Part shown: positions 8,207 through 15,716 of the stretch, piece after piece | Position numbering within the stretch: position 1 is the stretch's first letter | Layout: the number at the start of each line of letters is the position of its first letter | NCBI RefSeq assembly: GCF_041103235.1 | Contig: NZ_JBGCUN010000001.1 | Location: 1,736,001 to 1,800,000, forward strand | Reading direction: 5' to 3' | DNA length: 64,000 bases | Source of the DNA: Yoonia sp. R2331 | Lineage (GTDB): Bacteria; Pseudomonadota; Alphaproteobacteria; Rhodobacterales; Rhodobacteraceae | Position numbers and translations under genes: made by a program | Notes under the pieces: generated by a model | What the model saw: the letters and a program-made list of their open reading frames with translations, nothing else | Databases searched by the model: none | Told to the model about the DNA's origin: nothing

Positions 8207-8785
8207 ATGAACAAATTTGTCACAACCCTTTTGTCCGCCGCTGCCGCTGTGGTCATTGGCACGTCGACAGCGCATGGCGCCAGTCTGCTGGCGGGGGATA
8301 ATGTGTCATTGGACTTTGTGGATGACGGCACAACGGTGTCGTCATGGTCAGGCACGATCGGCGCGGGCCGCGATCTCAACCCCTATGGTGCGCTTAGCAT
8401 TGACCTGAATACCGGGCCTGCGGGCGACGGCTTCACGATCACATCAAACGGCACCTACTGCGGTCTGTCGTGCAACGGCAGCACGGTCGAGATGATCTTT
8501 ACCGGGCTCGATTTTGGCACCGCCTTCACGGTGGATAACTTCGTCGACACCACCGGGCTGTCGGCCTTTACCACGATCCTGTCAGACACATCGTTCTCGA
8601 TCACCTGGACCGGTGCAGGTGGTGCGCATTTCTTCCCCGGCACCGTGGCCTTTTCAGGCACATTCGGGACAGTCACGCCCATTGCGGTGCCGCTGCCGCT
8701 ACCTGCAGCCATGCTTGGCATTGCCGGTTTCGGCCTGATGGCCGCGCGCCGCAAGTCCCGGTCAGTCGGTCAGCCGTCCGTCTGA
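8207..8785 (+). CDS. VPLPA-CTERM sorting-domain protein
   Basis: 192 residues. The ATG at 8207 follows GGAG. An N-terminal signal peptide (residues 1-24, ending near TAHGAS) leads to a ~135-residue beta-rich, Gly/Thr/Asp-rich secreted domain of unknown function. The C-terminus is a textbook sorting tail: the VPLPLPA motif, a hydrophobic helix (AMLGIAGFGLMAA) and a basic end (RRKSR). Proteins with this tail are handled by the exosortase XrtD in Rhodobacterales, so it is probably exported and cleaved at the membrane for surface or matrix use. No exosortase gene lies in this window. Confidence 0.85.
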   Translation: MNKFVTTLLSAAAAVVIGTSTAHGASLLAGDNVSLDFVDDGTTVSSWSGTIGAGRDLNPYGALSIDLNTGPAGDGFTITSNGTYCGLSCNGSTVEMIFTGLDFGTAFTVDNFVDTTGLSAFTTILSDTSFSITWTGAGGAHFFPGTVAFSGTFGTVTPIAVPLPLPAAMLGIAGFGLMAARRKSRSVGQPSV

Positions 8786-8828
8786 CTTGTCACCACCAAG
8801 CGCATTCGCTGCCTAGGATACACTGGCA

Positions 8829-9188
8829 ATGACAACCGCTTATCTGCTGGCCATTGTCACCGCACTCTTTTTCGGTGCGGTCCTGATATTCGCGACCTTC
8901 GCAATTTTGCGGCGTCTGGTGCTGCCAGGGCTCAACCAACCCCGTTTTTCGCCTGTTGCAACCAGCCTTGATCTAATTGGCGCGGTCCTTCTTCTCATCT
9001 TCAGCTTTGAACTTATTGACGCCCATTTTTCAAGCGGTGGTCTCTCGGCCTATCTGATGATCTATGTCCGGGCCGTTGTCGCGACACTTGGGATCGCCGG
9101 CCTTTTCATCCTTGCGATGCTCGGTCTGATCCTGCGCTTTGTGGTGCGCCTCCCGCTGGTGATCCTTGCGCCGCGATCGTCCATCTAA
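8829..9188 (+). CDS. Small integral membrane protein, 119 aa
   Basis: Unrecognised family. Three to four hydrophobic segments are visible at about residues 3-27, 45-63, 75-101 and 103-117, with a short polar loop around LPGLNQPRFSP. The start at 8829 has AGGA 11 bp upstream. It lies 43 bp after the VPLPA-CTERM gene, in the same direction, so the two could be co-transcribed. It ends 3 bp before the stop of the convergent hydrolase gene. Confidence 0.6.
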   Translation: MTTAYLLAIVTALFFGAVLIFATFAILRRLVLPGLNQPRFSPVATSLDLIGAVLLLIFSFELIDAHFSSGGLSAYLMIYVRAVVATLGIAGLFILAMLGLILRFVVRLPLVILAPRSSI

Positions 9189-9191
9189 AGA

Positions 9192-10099
9192 TCAGGCGCT
9201 CACTTGCCGCGTCAGCCACTCCACCACGACCTCTGCCGGGCGCGGGTCGTTTTCGCTCTTCAACTGCCGCAAATAGTCGTCAAACCCATCAACGGTCGTG
9301 TGTCGCAGCAGGTGTGACAGATCCTCTAGGACGACCAATTCCGCGTTCGGGTTCAGCGCTGCAATTTTTGCACCATCCTCAGGCGGGCACTGCGCATCAC
9401 GCGCCGCGACAACAACCAACGTGGGACGCTGATTGGCCTGATGGATCGCCGCCACATCCGCGGTGACAAAATCCCGCAGCCAGCGGGTTGGCACCTTCTT
9501 CAACCCCACCCGCACCTTGGGCGCATCCGTTGTCTCAAGCTTGGCAATCACGCGCGCCTGCATCCGTGTGGGCTTGCCAAAGATCGCCATTGCCGCGCGG
9601 GCAACCACCCCTTTGAACCCGCGCAATTCCGCCACCAGTTGCTCACCCTTCGCGGCCTGCTGCATCAAAATCTCGCGCCCCGGTGTGATGTACGGGCACA
9701 AAAGGATCAGCCCCGCCACCGCGTGCCCCTCTGCCGCCGCAGGGGCAAGTGCAGTGCCTTCAGAATGCCCAAGCAGCCACACCGGTCCCAGACCGCGCGC
9801 GGTGGCCTGCGGTATCCATGCCTGCACATCGGCCACCAAATCAGCCTGCCCAAGCGCCTCATAATCCCCGCCCGAGGCACCGACCCCGCGTTTGTCGTAT
9901 CGCAAACAGGCAAATCCCGCCTGATACAGCGCCTCCGCCATCACGCGAAACGTCTCTAACTTGCCGCCTTTGCCATTCTGGTCCCGGTCCATCGGGCCAG
10001 AGCCATGCACGCAAATCACCACACTTTTGGGCTGCTCTGGCAGAGTCCAGGTGCCGCGCAACGTGCTACCGTCGCGTGTGACCTCTGCGGGTTCCTCTT

Positions 10100-10103
<4 letters not shown>
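9192..10103 (-). CDS. Alpha/beta hydrolase
   Basis: 303 residues with the alpha/beta-hydrolase fold. The oxyanion/GSG region is [17 protein letters not shown], the nucleophile elbow is GHSEG (Ser), an acid follows in [10 protein letters not shown], and the catalytic His lies in EDLSHLLRH near the C-terminus. It probably hydrolyses an ester or peptide-like bond; the substrate is unknown. The start codon overlaps the tgt stop as ATGA, so it is translationally coupled to tgt. Confidence 0.85.
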
Positions 10104-11230
<1,127 letters not shown>

Positions 11231-11487
11231 AGCGGCGATATGGGTCAAACCCCAGCCGGATGCAACGCTCCTACAGCGGCGATTGCCGCCACCATCTCAC
11301 GCCGGCGGCTTCGTCAGGTCGTCCTGACCATCCCAGAATAGCCGCCACTGCGCCAATCGGGATCAACGACACAGCCCGTTGCCGCACCTCGTTTTGTCCC
11401 CGGCGTTCCCCGTGTCCGCAACCATCTCCGTGTCTGACAACCTGTTCCCGCAGCCAGACACCCGCCACGGGGGCGACCCCGTCCCCC

Positions 11488-11585
11488 TTCTTCTGGCCAA
11501 AATAATCCCGGGGTGTGGGGCAGCGCCCCACAAAACGCGCAGGGGAACCCTGCGCAAAACAATCGCGCGCGGCCCTCAGGCCGCC
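11488..11585 (+). repeat. Intergenic modular hairpin repeat, copy C
   Basis: Leader TTCTTCTGGCCAAAATAATCC plus CGGGG, then hairpin TGTGGGGC/GCCCCACA, then GCGCAGGG-GAA-CCCTGCGC, then AAAACAATCGCGCGC and hairpin GGCC/GGCC. It lies between the divergent tgt and MFS genes. I see nothing else in the rest of that 393-bp gap (11231-11623). Confidence 0.8.
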
Positions 11586-11623
11586 CCTTTCCACAGGCCG
11601 CGATCCCCCGTAAGCCTGCCCCC

Positions 11624-12823
11624 ATGCGCTACGGCCCCGATTTCTCTATCGCCCTTGCGATCATCGCCGCCATCGCACTGGCGCAAACCGTGCTGGGGTT
11701 CACCCTGCCCCTGCTGGCGTTTGAGATGTCCGCATCCGGCACCGGTCTGGCACTGATCAAAGGGGCGGGGTTCATCCCCAATATCCTCTTTGCGATCTTC
11801 ATCGGGGTGATCAACGACCGCACCACCAAGGCCCGCGCGTTCCGGTCTTACACAATGGGCCTCGCCCTCGTCACCGCGCTCCTCTGTCTTGCGGCGCTGA
11901 CTGACTTTGTGTCGCTGCCCGGACTGATGCTTTTCATGGTGATCTTCAACGGCCTTTCCTATGCCACCAGCAATGCCCAGATGACACTGATCCGGCTGAC
12001 AGTGCCGCATGCCCACCTGTCCGACGCTACCGGGCTCAGCAGTACCGTCTTTTCCGTGATCTCCACCGTTGGTCCTGCTGTTGCGGGCCTTGCATTGGTG
12101 GCCCTGGGTCATATCGGGGTCATTACCGCCTGCATGGTACTGATGCTGGCAACCGCCGCCCTCGCGCGCCGCCTGAACCCGCCAGAGGATTTGCCCCCGC
12201 CACAGCCCTTCTGGCCCGCGTTGGCCGAAGGCTGGCACGTGCTGCGTGCCAACCGCGAGCTGTTGATGATGACCGTGGTGATCGTGCTGACCAACGCCGC
12301 TGCCGGGGCTTTTGATACCGCGCTGATCCTGAAACTCAAAACCGCCGTGGCCAGTAATGACTTTCAGATCGGTGTCGTGCTGGCCTTTGGGGGCCTTGGG
12401 GCGATCACCGGGTCACGCTTTGCCGCCCCTCTGCGCCGTGCGATGGGGTACCGGGCCGCATTCTTCTGGCCGATCTGGGCACTTGCAGCGCTTTATCTGA
12501 CCATCATCGCGGATCTTCCAATCTGGGCCTATTGCCTGATCAGCTTTCTAGACGGCTGGCTGGCGCTCTTCTTTGCCATTGGCGTCTGGTCCTACCGACA
12601 GGAAAGCACCGCAGCGGCGCACATGGGCCGGGTTGCCGGGCTGACCGGGGCGATCTTCAAGATCGGGATGCCGCCGGTGATCATCCTTTCGGGTTGGTTA
12701 ACAGATGCAGGCGCGCTGCCTGCCGTCTTGATGATGGCCGCGGGGATCATGGCGGCCTCCGGGCTCTTTCTGGCATGGGTCGCAGGCTGGGGCTGGCCGC
12801 GTCTGACACCCGCACAGGGTTAA
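11624..12823 (+). CDS. MFS transporter
   Basis: 399 residues with about twelve hydrophobic helices, the normal size and shape for the major facilitator superfamily. The start is the ATG at 11624, since the first helix (ALAIIAAIALAQTVLGFTLP) begins 9 residues later; the longer frame runs through repeat C and is not credible. The loop after helix 2 (GVINDRTTKARAFR) resembles the GxxxDRxGRR-type MFS signature. It probably exports a small molecule (family-level guess). The stop codon falls in the palindrome TTAACGCGCGTTAA, which leads into a heptamer array ahead of sufT. Confidence 0.85.
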   Translation: MRYGPDFSIALAIIAAIALAQTVLGFTLPLLAFEMSASGTGLALIKGAGFIPNILFAIFIGVINDRTTKARAFRSYTMGLALVTALLCLAALTDFVSLPGLMLFMVIFNGLSYATSNAQMTLIRLTVPHAHLSDATGLSSTVFSVISTVGPAVAGLALVALGHIGVITACMVLMLATAALARRLNPPEDLPPPQPFWPALAEGWHVLRANRELLMMTVVIVLTNAAAGAFDTALILKLKTAVASNDFQIGVVLAFGGLGAITGSRFAAPLRRAMGYRAAFFWPIWALAALYLTIIADLPIWAYCLISFLDGWLALFFAIGVWSYRQESTAAAHMGRVAGLTGAIFKIGMPPVIILSGWLTDAGALPAVLMMAAGIMAASGLFLAWVAGWGWPRLTPAQG

Positions 12824-12841
12824 CGCGCGTTAAGACCCCGG

Positions 12842-12881
12842 CCCGCATGGGAAGTGTATGGTCTGTGCATGGTTTGTGCAT
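12842..12881 (+). repeat. Array of four TGTGCAT-like heptamers at 11-bp spacing (array 1)
   Basis: Heptamers CCCGCAT, AGTGTAT, TGTGCAT and TGTGCAT start at 12842, 12853, 12864 and 12875, exactly 11 bp apart. The last ends 86 bp before the sufT start codon. The matching array is at 49017-49056. One helical turn of spacing suggests a cooperative protein-binding site on one DNA face. Confidence 0.65.
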
Positions 12882-12966
12882 CGCCCCCCAACGCGGCACC
12901 GTGCGATCCCTTTACGCCACGGCGCCCAAACCCTATATGAATGCTCAGGTATAGCAGGATTATCCG

Positions 12967-13329
12967 ATGAACGACGCAGCAACCCCAATGGAAGGCGCCC
13001 CTTTGATCGCCCCCTCCACTACCGATCATCCCCTTTACGAGGATATCGTGAACGCCTGCCGTTCCGTCTATGATCCTGAAATTCCAGTGAATATTTACGA
13101 CCTGGGCCTGATCTACACGATCTCTGTGGCCGAAGATAACGCGGTCAATGTCATCATGACCCTAACCGCCCCAGGCTGCCCGGTGGCCGGCGAAATGCCC
13201 GGCTGGGTCGCTGACGCCATCGAACCGCTGCCCGGTGTCAAACAAGTCGATGTCGAAATGACCTTTGAGCCACAATGGGGCATGGACATGATGTCGGACG
13301 AGGCGCGCCTCGAACTCGGATTCATGTAA
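12967..13329 (+). CDS. sufT: SUF-system Fe-S assembly protein (DUF59/MIP18 family)
   Basis: 120 residues. A ~20-residue N-terminal lead is followed by the DUF59 domain with the family signature YDPEIPVNIYDLGLIY and the conserved Cys in LTAPGCPVAGEMP. Members help mature Fe-S proteins, usually next to suf genes. The ATG at 12967 follows AGGA by 6 bp. In relatives this gene is normally next to an A-type carrier; here iscA is 1.5 kb downstream, after the SatD-like/DUF3307 pair. Confidence 0.88.
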   Translation: MNDAATPMEGAPLIAPSTTDHPLYEDIVNACRSVYDPEIPVNIYDLGLIYTISVAEDNAVNVIMTLTAPGCPVAGEMPGWVADAIEPLPGVKQVDVEMTFEPQWGMDMMSDEARLELGFM

Positions 13330-13380
13330 TTTTATCAAAACCATAAGGGGTGTTTTTGATGTAATGCCCCTTGCGCAATC

Positions 13381-13485
13381 GCAAGCTATTAAGCTTGCAC
13401 TGCGATCAAGCAAGCATTTTGGCTTGCATTTCAAAAAATCAAGCCCTATTACTTGCTTATGACAATAGCAAGCCTCTCAGCTGTC
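13381..13485. promoter_or_regulatory. 29-bp-period array of GCAAGC-N6-GCTTGC palindromes
   Basis: Two perfect palindromes GCAAGC-N6-GCTTGC start at 13381 and 13410. A one-mismatch-per-arm version (TCAAGC-N6-ACTTGC) starts at 13439, and a fourth with a degraded right arm (GCAAGC-N6-GCTGTC) starts at 13468, inside the satD-like coding region. All four starts are exactly 29 bp apart. The array covers the -35, the spacer and the start codon, so it is probably a repressor operator for the downstream pair. Confidence 0.75.
13424..13452 (+). promoter_or_regulatory. Predicted sigma-70-type promoter, leaderless
   Basis: TTGCAT, 17 bp, TATTAC. The -10 hexamer ends 6 bp before the ATG at 13459, which places transcription start at or next to the start codon. 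No ribosome-binding site is visible. Operator palindromes overlap both boxes. Confidence 0.45.
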
Positions 13486-14106
13486 ATCACTGGTGACTTG
13501 ATCCACTCACGCCAAGCCAGCGCCACGCAGGTTGATTTGGCGATGGACACCCTGCGCGATGCAGCAGCAGAGGCCGAGGCCCGCTCGAACCGAACACTCC
13601 AGTTCACCCGGTTTCGTGGCGACGGTTGGCAAATCCACCTCGACACGGCGGGGGCTGCGCTCGGCACCGCCGTCTGGTTGCATGCCAAGCTTCGCGCGAC
13701 CGGCCTGAAGATCGACACCCGCATGGCGGTGGGCATTGGCGGCATCACCTCGACCGGCACCACATCGCTTGCAGACGCCAGCGGTGTGGCGTTTGAAATC
13801 TCCGGGCAAACCCTTGATACAATTGGGAAACGCCGCATCACCATTGCAGGCACAGGCGTGACCCAGGAACTCAGCGCAATTTTTGGTCTGGTCGAACACA
13901 TCATCTTTGACTGGACCGCCAATCAAGCAGAAGCCGCCGCATTGGCACTTGCCTATCCCGACAAGACACAAGAAGACATCGCAACGAAACTGGGCATAAC
14001 GCGGCAAGCCGTACAATTGCGACTGGCCGGCGCGGGTGCCGCCCCAATCTCAGCAGCCGTTGACGCCCTACTCCGGCATGATTTCTGGAAAGCCCACATC
14101 ACATGA
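13459..14106 (+). CDS. SatD-like protein: cyclase-like domain plus C-terminal helix-turn-helix
   Basis: 215 residues. Matches the SatD-type layout (SatD named from Streptococcus mutans satD). Residues ~5-135 read like the palm of class III nucleotidyl cyclases: a first strand with an Asp (AVITGDLIHSR, Asp13), a second Asp in FRGDGWQI (Asp55), the strand RMAVGIGG (cf. the cyclase R-x-G-I-x-x-G strand), then a GVAFEISGQTLD segment where cyclases have G-x-x-V-N-x-A-x-R. Residues ~170-192 (QEDIATKLGITRQAVQLRL) are a clear helix-turn-helix. Catalytic ability is unproven. The start is leaderless, with no ribosome-binding site. Its stop overlaps the next start as ATGA. It probably represses its own promoter through the palindrome array. 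Confidence 0.75.
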   Translation: MTIASLSAVITGDLIHSRQASATQVDLAMDTLRDAAAEAEARSNRTLQFTRFRGDGWQIHLDTAGAALGTAVWLHAKLRATGLKIDTRMAVGIGGITSTGTTSLADASGVAFEISGQTLDTIGKRRITIAGTGVTQELSAIFGLVEHIIFDWTANQAEAAALALAYPDKTQEDIATKLGITRQAVQLRLAGAGAAPISAAVDALLRHDFWKAHIT

Positions 14107-14822
14107 TCGCCACCTTTGCCGCCCTCCTCTTTGCCCACACTCTTGCAGATTTTGTGTTGCAAACCAAATGGATGGTGACCCGCAAACGTGAGCCGCAAAT
14201 CATCCTGCTGCATGGCGTCATCGTCCTGATCACGGCCCAGGCCGCCCTTGGCACAGTCACCGCATGGCAGTTGGGCGCGCTGGCCGCCGCACATCTGATC
14301 ATCGACACCATCAAAACCTACGCGCTGCCACGCGGAATCTGGCCGTTTCTGGCCGATCAGGCCGCGCATCTTGCCACGCTGATCGCCCTCGCCGTTTATG
14401 CCCCAGACCTTTGGCAACAGGGACTTTGGGCCAATCTCGACTGGCTGCCGACCCTTTTTGCCCTGCTCGCAGGCTTCCTGATCGCCACACGTGCCGGTGG
14501 CTTTGCCATCGCATTTCTGATGGACCAATGGCAGGATCAGGAACTCCCCCCCGGTCTTCCAAACGGCGGCGCATTGATCGGCACGTTGGAACGCAGCTTG
14601 ATCTTCCTGCTGGTGATTGTCGGACAACCCGCAGGCATCGGCTTTCTGATCGCCGCCAAATCGGTGCTGCGATTTGACACCACATCCCAGAACCAGCGCG
14701 CGGGCGAGTACGTGATTATCGGCACGCTCGCCTCATTTGGATGGGCGCTGGCGGCGTCATATGCCACAGTTTCACTGATCGGGCACCTGCCCCCGCTTGG
14801 AATTCTGCCTGCGACACCCTAA
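14103..14822 (+). CDS. DUF3307-type polytopic membrane protein
   Basis: 239 residues with about six hydrophobic segments. The N-terminal third carries regularly placed polar residues inside or beside helices: H12 and D16 (HTLADFVLQ), H37 (LLHGVIV), H64 and D68 with K71 (HLIIDTIK), D85 and H89 (DQAAHL). Such paired His/Asp in a membrane protein suggest a metal site, perhaps an intramembrane hydrolase; this is inference. The C-terminal part has GTLERSLIFLL and AGEYVIIGTLASFGWAL, which look conserved. It is translationally coupled to the SatD-like gene by a 4-bp overlap, so the two should act together. Confidence 0.75.
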   Translation: MIATFAALLFAHTLADFVLQTKWMVTRKREPQIILLHGVIVLITAQAALGTVTAWQLGALAAAHLIIDTIKTYALPRGIWPFLADQAAHLATLIALAVYAPDLWQQGLWANLDWLPTLFALLAGFLIATRAGGFAIAFLMDQWQDQELPPGLPNGGALIGTLERSLIFLLVIVGQPAGIGFLIAAKSVLRFDTTSQNQRAGEYVIIGTLASFGWALAASYATVSLIGHLPPLGILPATP

Positions 14823-14851
14823 GTTAGGCCCAAGCACAAAGGATTACTCCC

Positions 14852-15214
14852 ATGTTCGGCATTCCCGGCAAACAGGCTGTCTCGATCACTGACAAGGCCG
14901 CCGCGCAAATCGCAAAACTGATGGCCAAGGACGGTCATCAGGGCCTGCGCATTGGCGTCAAGAAAGGCGGCTGCGCGGGCATGGAATACACCATGGACTA
15001 CGTGACCGAAGTGGACCCGCTGGATGAGGTCGTGGAACAAGATGGCGCGCGGGTGATGATTGCCCCAATGGCACAGATGTTCCTGTTCGGGACCGAAATA
15101 GACTATGAAGTCAGCCTGCTGGAGTCCGGTTTCAAATTCCGCAATCCCAACGTGGTGGATGCATGCGGCTGCGGCGAGTCGATCAAGTTCAACGAAGATA
15201 TCCCCGCGACATGA
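14852..15214 (+). CDS. A-type Fe-S cluster carrier (HesB/IscA/SufA family)
   Basis: 120 residues. The family signature is complete: the first Cys in GVKKGGCAGMEY and the C-terminal pair in DACGCGESIKF. It carries and delivers Fe-S clusters in the cytoplasm. AAAGGA lies 8 bp before the ATG. It is expected to work with sufT, from which it is separated by the SatD-like/DUF3307 pair. The tfoX-like gene overlaps its stop. Confidence 0.95.
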   Translation: MFGIPGKQAVSITDKAAAQIAKLMAKDGHQGLRIGVKKGGCAGMEYTMDYVTEVDPLDEVVEQDGARVMIAPMAQMFLFGTEIDYEVSLLESGFKFRNPNVVDACGCGESIKFNEDIPAT

Positions 15215-15513
15215 GCGTCTCTGACGGTGATATCGCCTTCGCCGTTGACCTCTTTTCCGATCTTGGTGGGCTAACCAGCCGCAAGATGTTTGGCGGCATG
15301 TGCCTCTACCATGATGGTACGGTCTTTGCGCTCATGTCCTCTGACGGGCGGCTTTACCTCAAGACCAAAACACCCGCTGAACTCTTCGGTCAAACCACCG
15401 ATCAATTCCACAACATGCCCTATTACGCCGTGCCTGAGGACATGCTGGACGACCCCCAAGCCGCCTGCGTCCTCGCAAGGACCGCGCTGACCACTTTGAC
15501 CATCTCCGGCTGA
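15211..15513 (+). CDS. TfoX/Sxy N-terminal domain protein
   Basis: 100 residues, a single TfoX N-terminal domain (SDLGGLTSRKMFGGMCLYHDG is the family's opening, with LYLKT later). In gamma-proteobacteria TfoX/Sxy promotes competence gene expression, but single-domain proteins like this in alphaproteobacteria have no established role. The start overlaps the iscA-type stop as ATGA, so it is coupled to the Fe-S gene. The 203 bp after it (15514-15716) hold nothing I can identify. Confidence 0.8.
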   Translation: MSVSDGDIAFAVDLFSDLGGLTSRKMFGGMCLYHDGTVFALMSSDGRLYLKTKTPAELFGQTTDQFHNMPYYAVPEDMLDDPQAACVLARTALTTLTISG

Positions 15514-15716
15514 CGGATCACGGTCGGGCCCATCGCTACGCGCCCAACGGTCCCAAATTTCGTGCCGCTAAATCTGCCAGGGGTATCAACAACCCAGCAA
15601 ACCTTTGCTAGCAATGTGGCCGCAGGTCATGCCATCCTGCACATAGGCCCAAGGCACGCAGGAATTTCAGGTGCAGCCGTCACGCGGCAAAAGTTGTTTG
15701 TAAGTCAGGGCGGAAA

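Noticed and set aside
12821-12834. CtrA binding site in TTAACGCGCGTTAA
   Set aside because: Spacing between TTAA halves is 6 bp instead of 7 and the site includes the MFS stop codon.
13381-13485. CRISPR-like array (29-bp period)
   Set aside because: Only 18 bp of each unit is partly conserved, units have no spacers of their own, the array overlaps a promoter and a coding start, and no cas genes are present. A palindromic operator array fits better.
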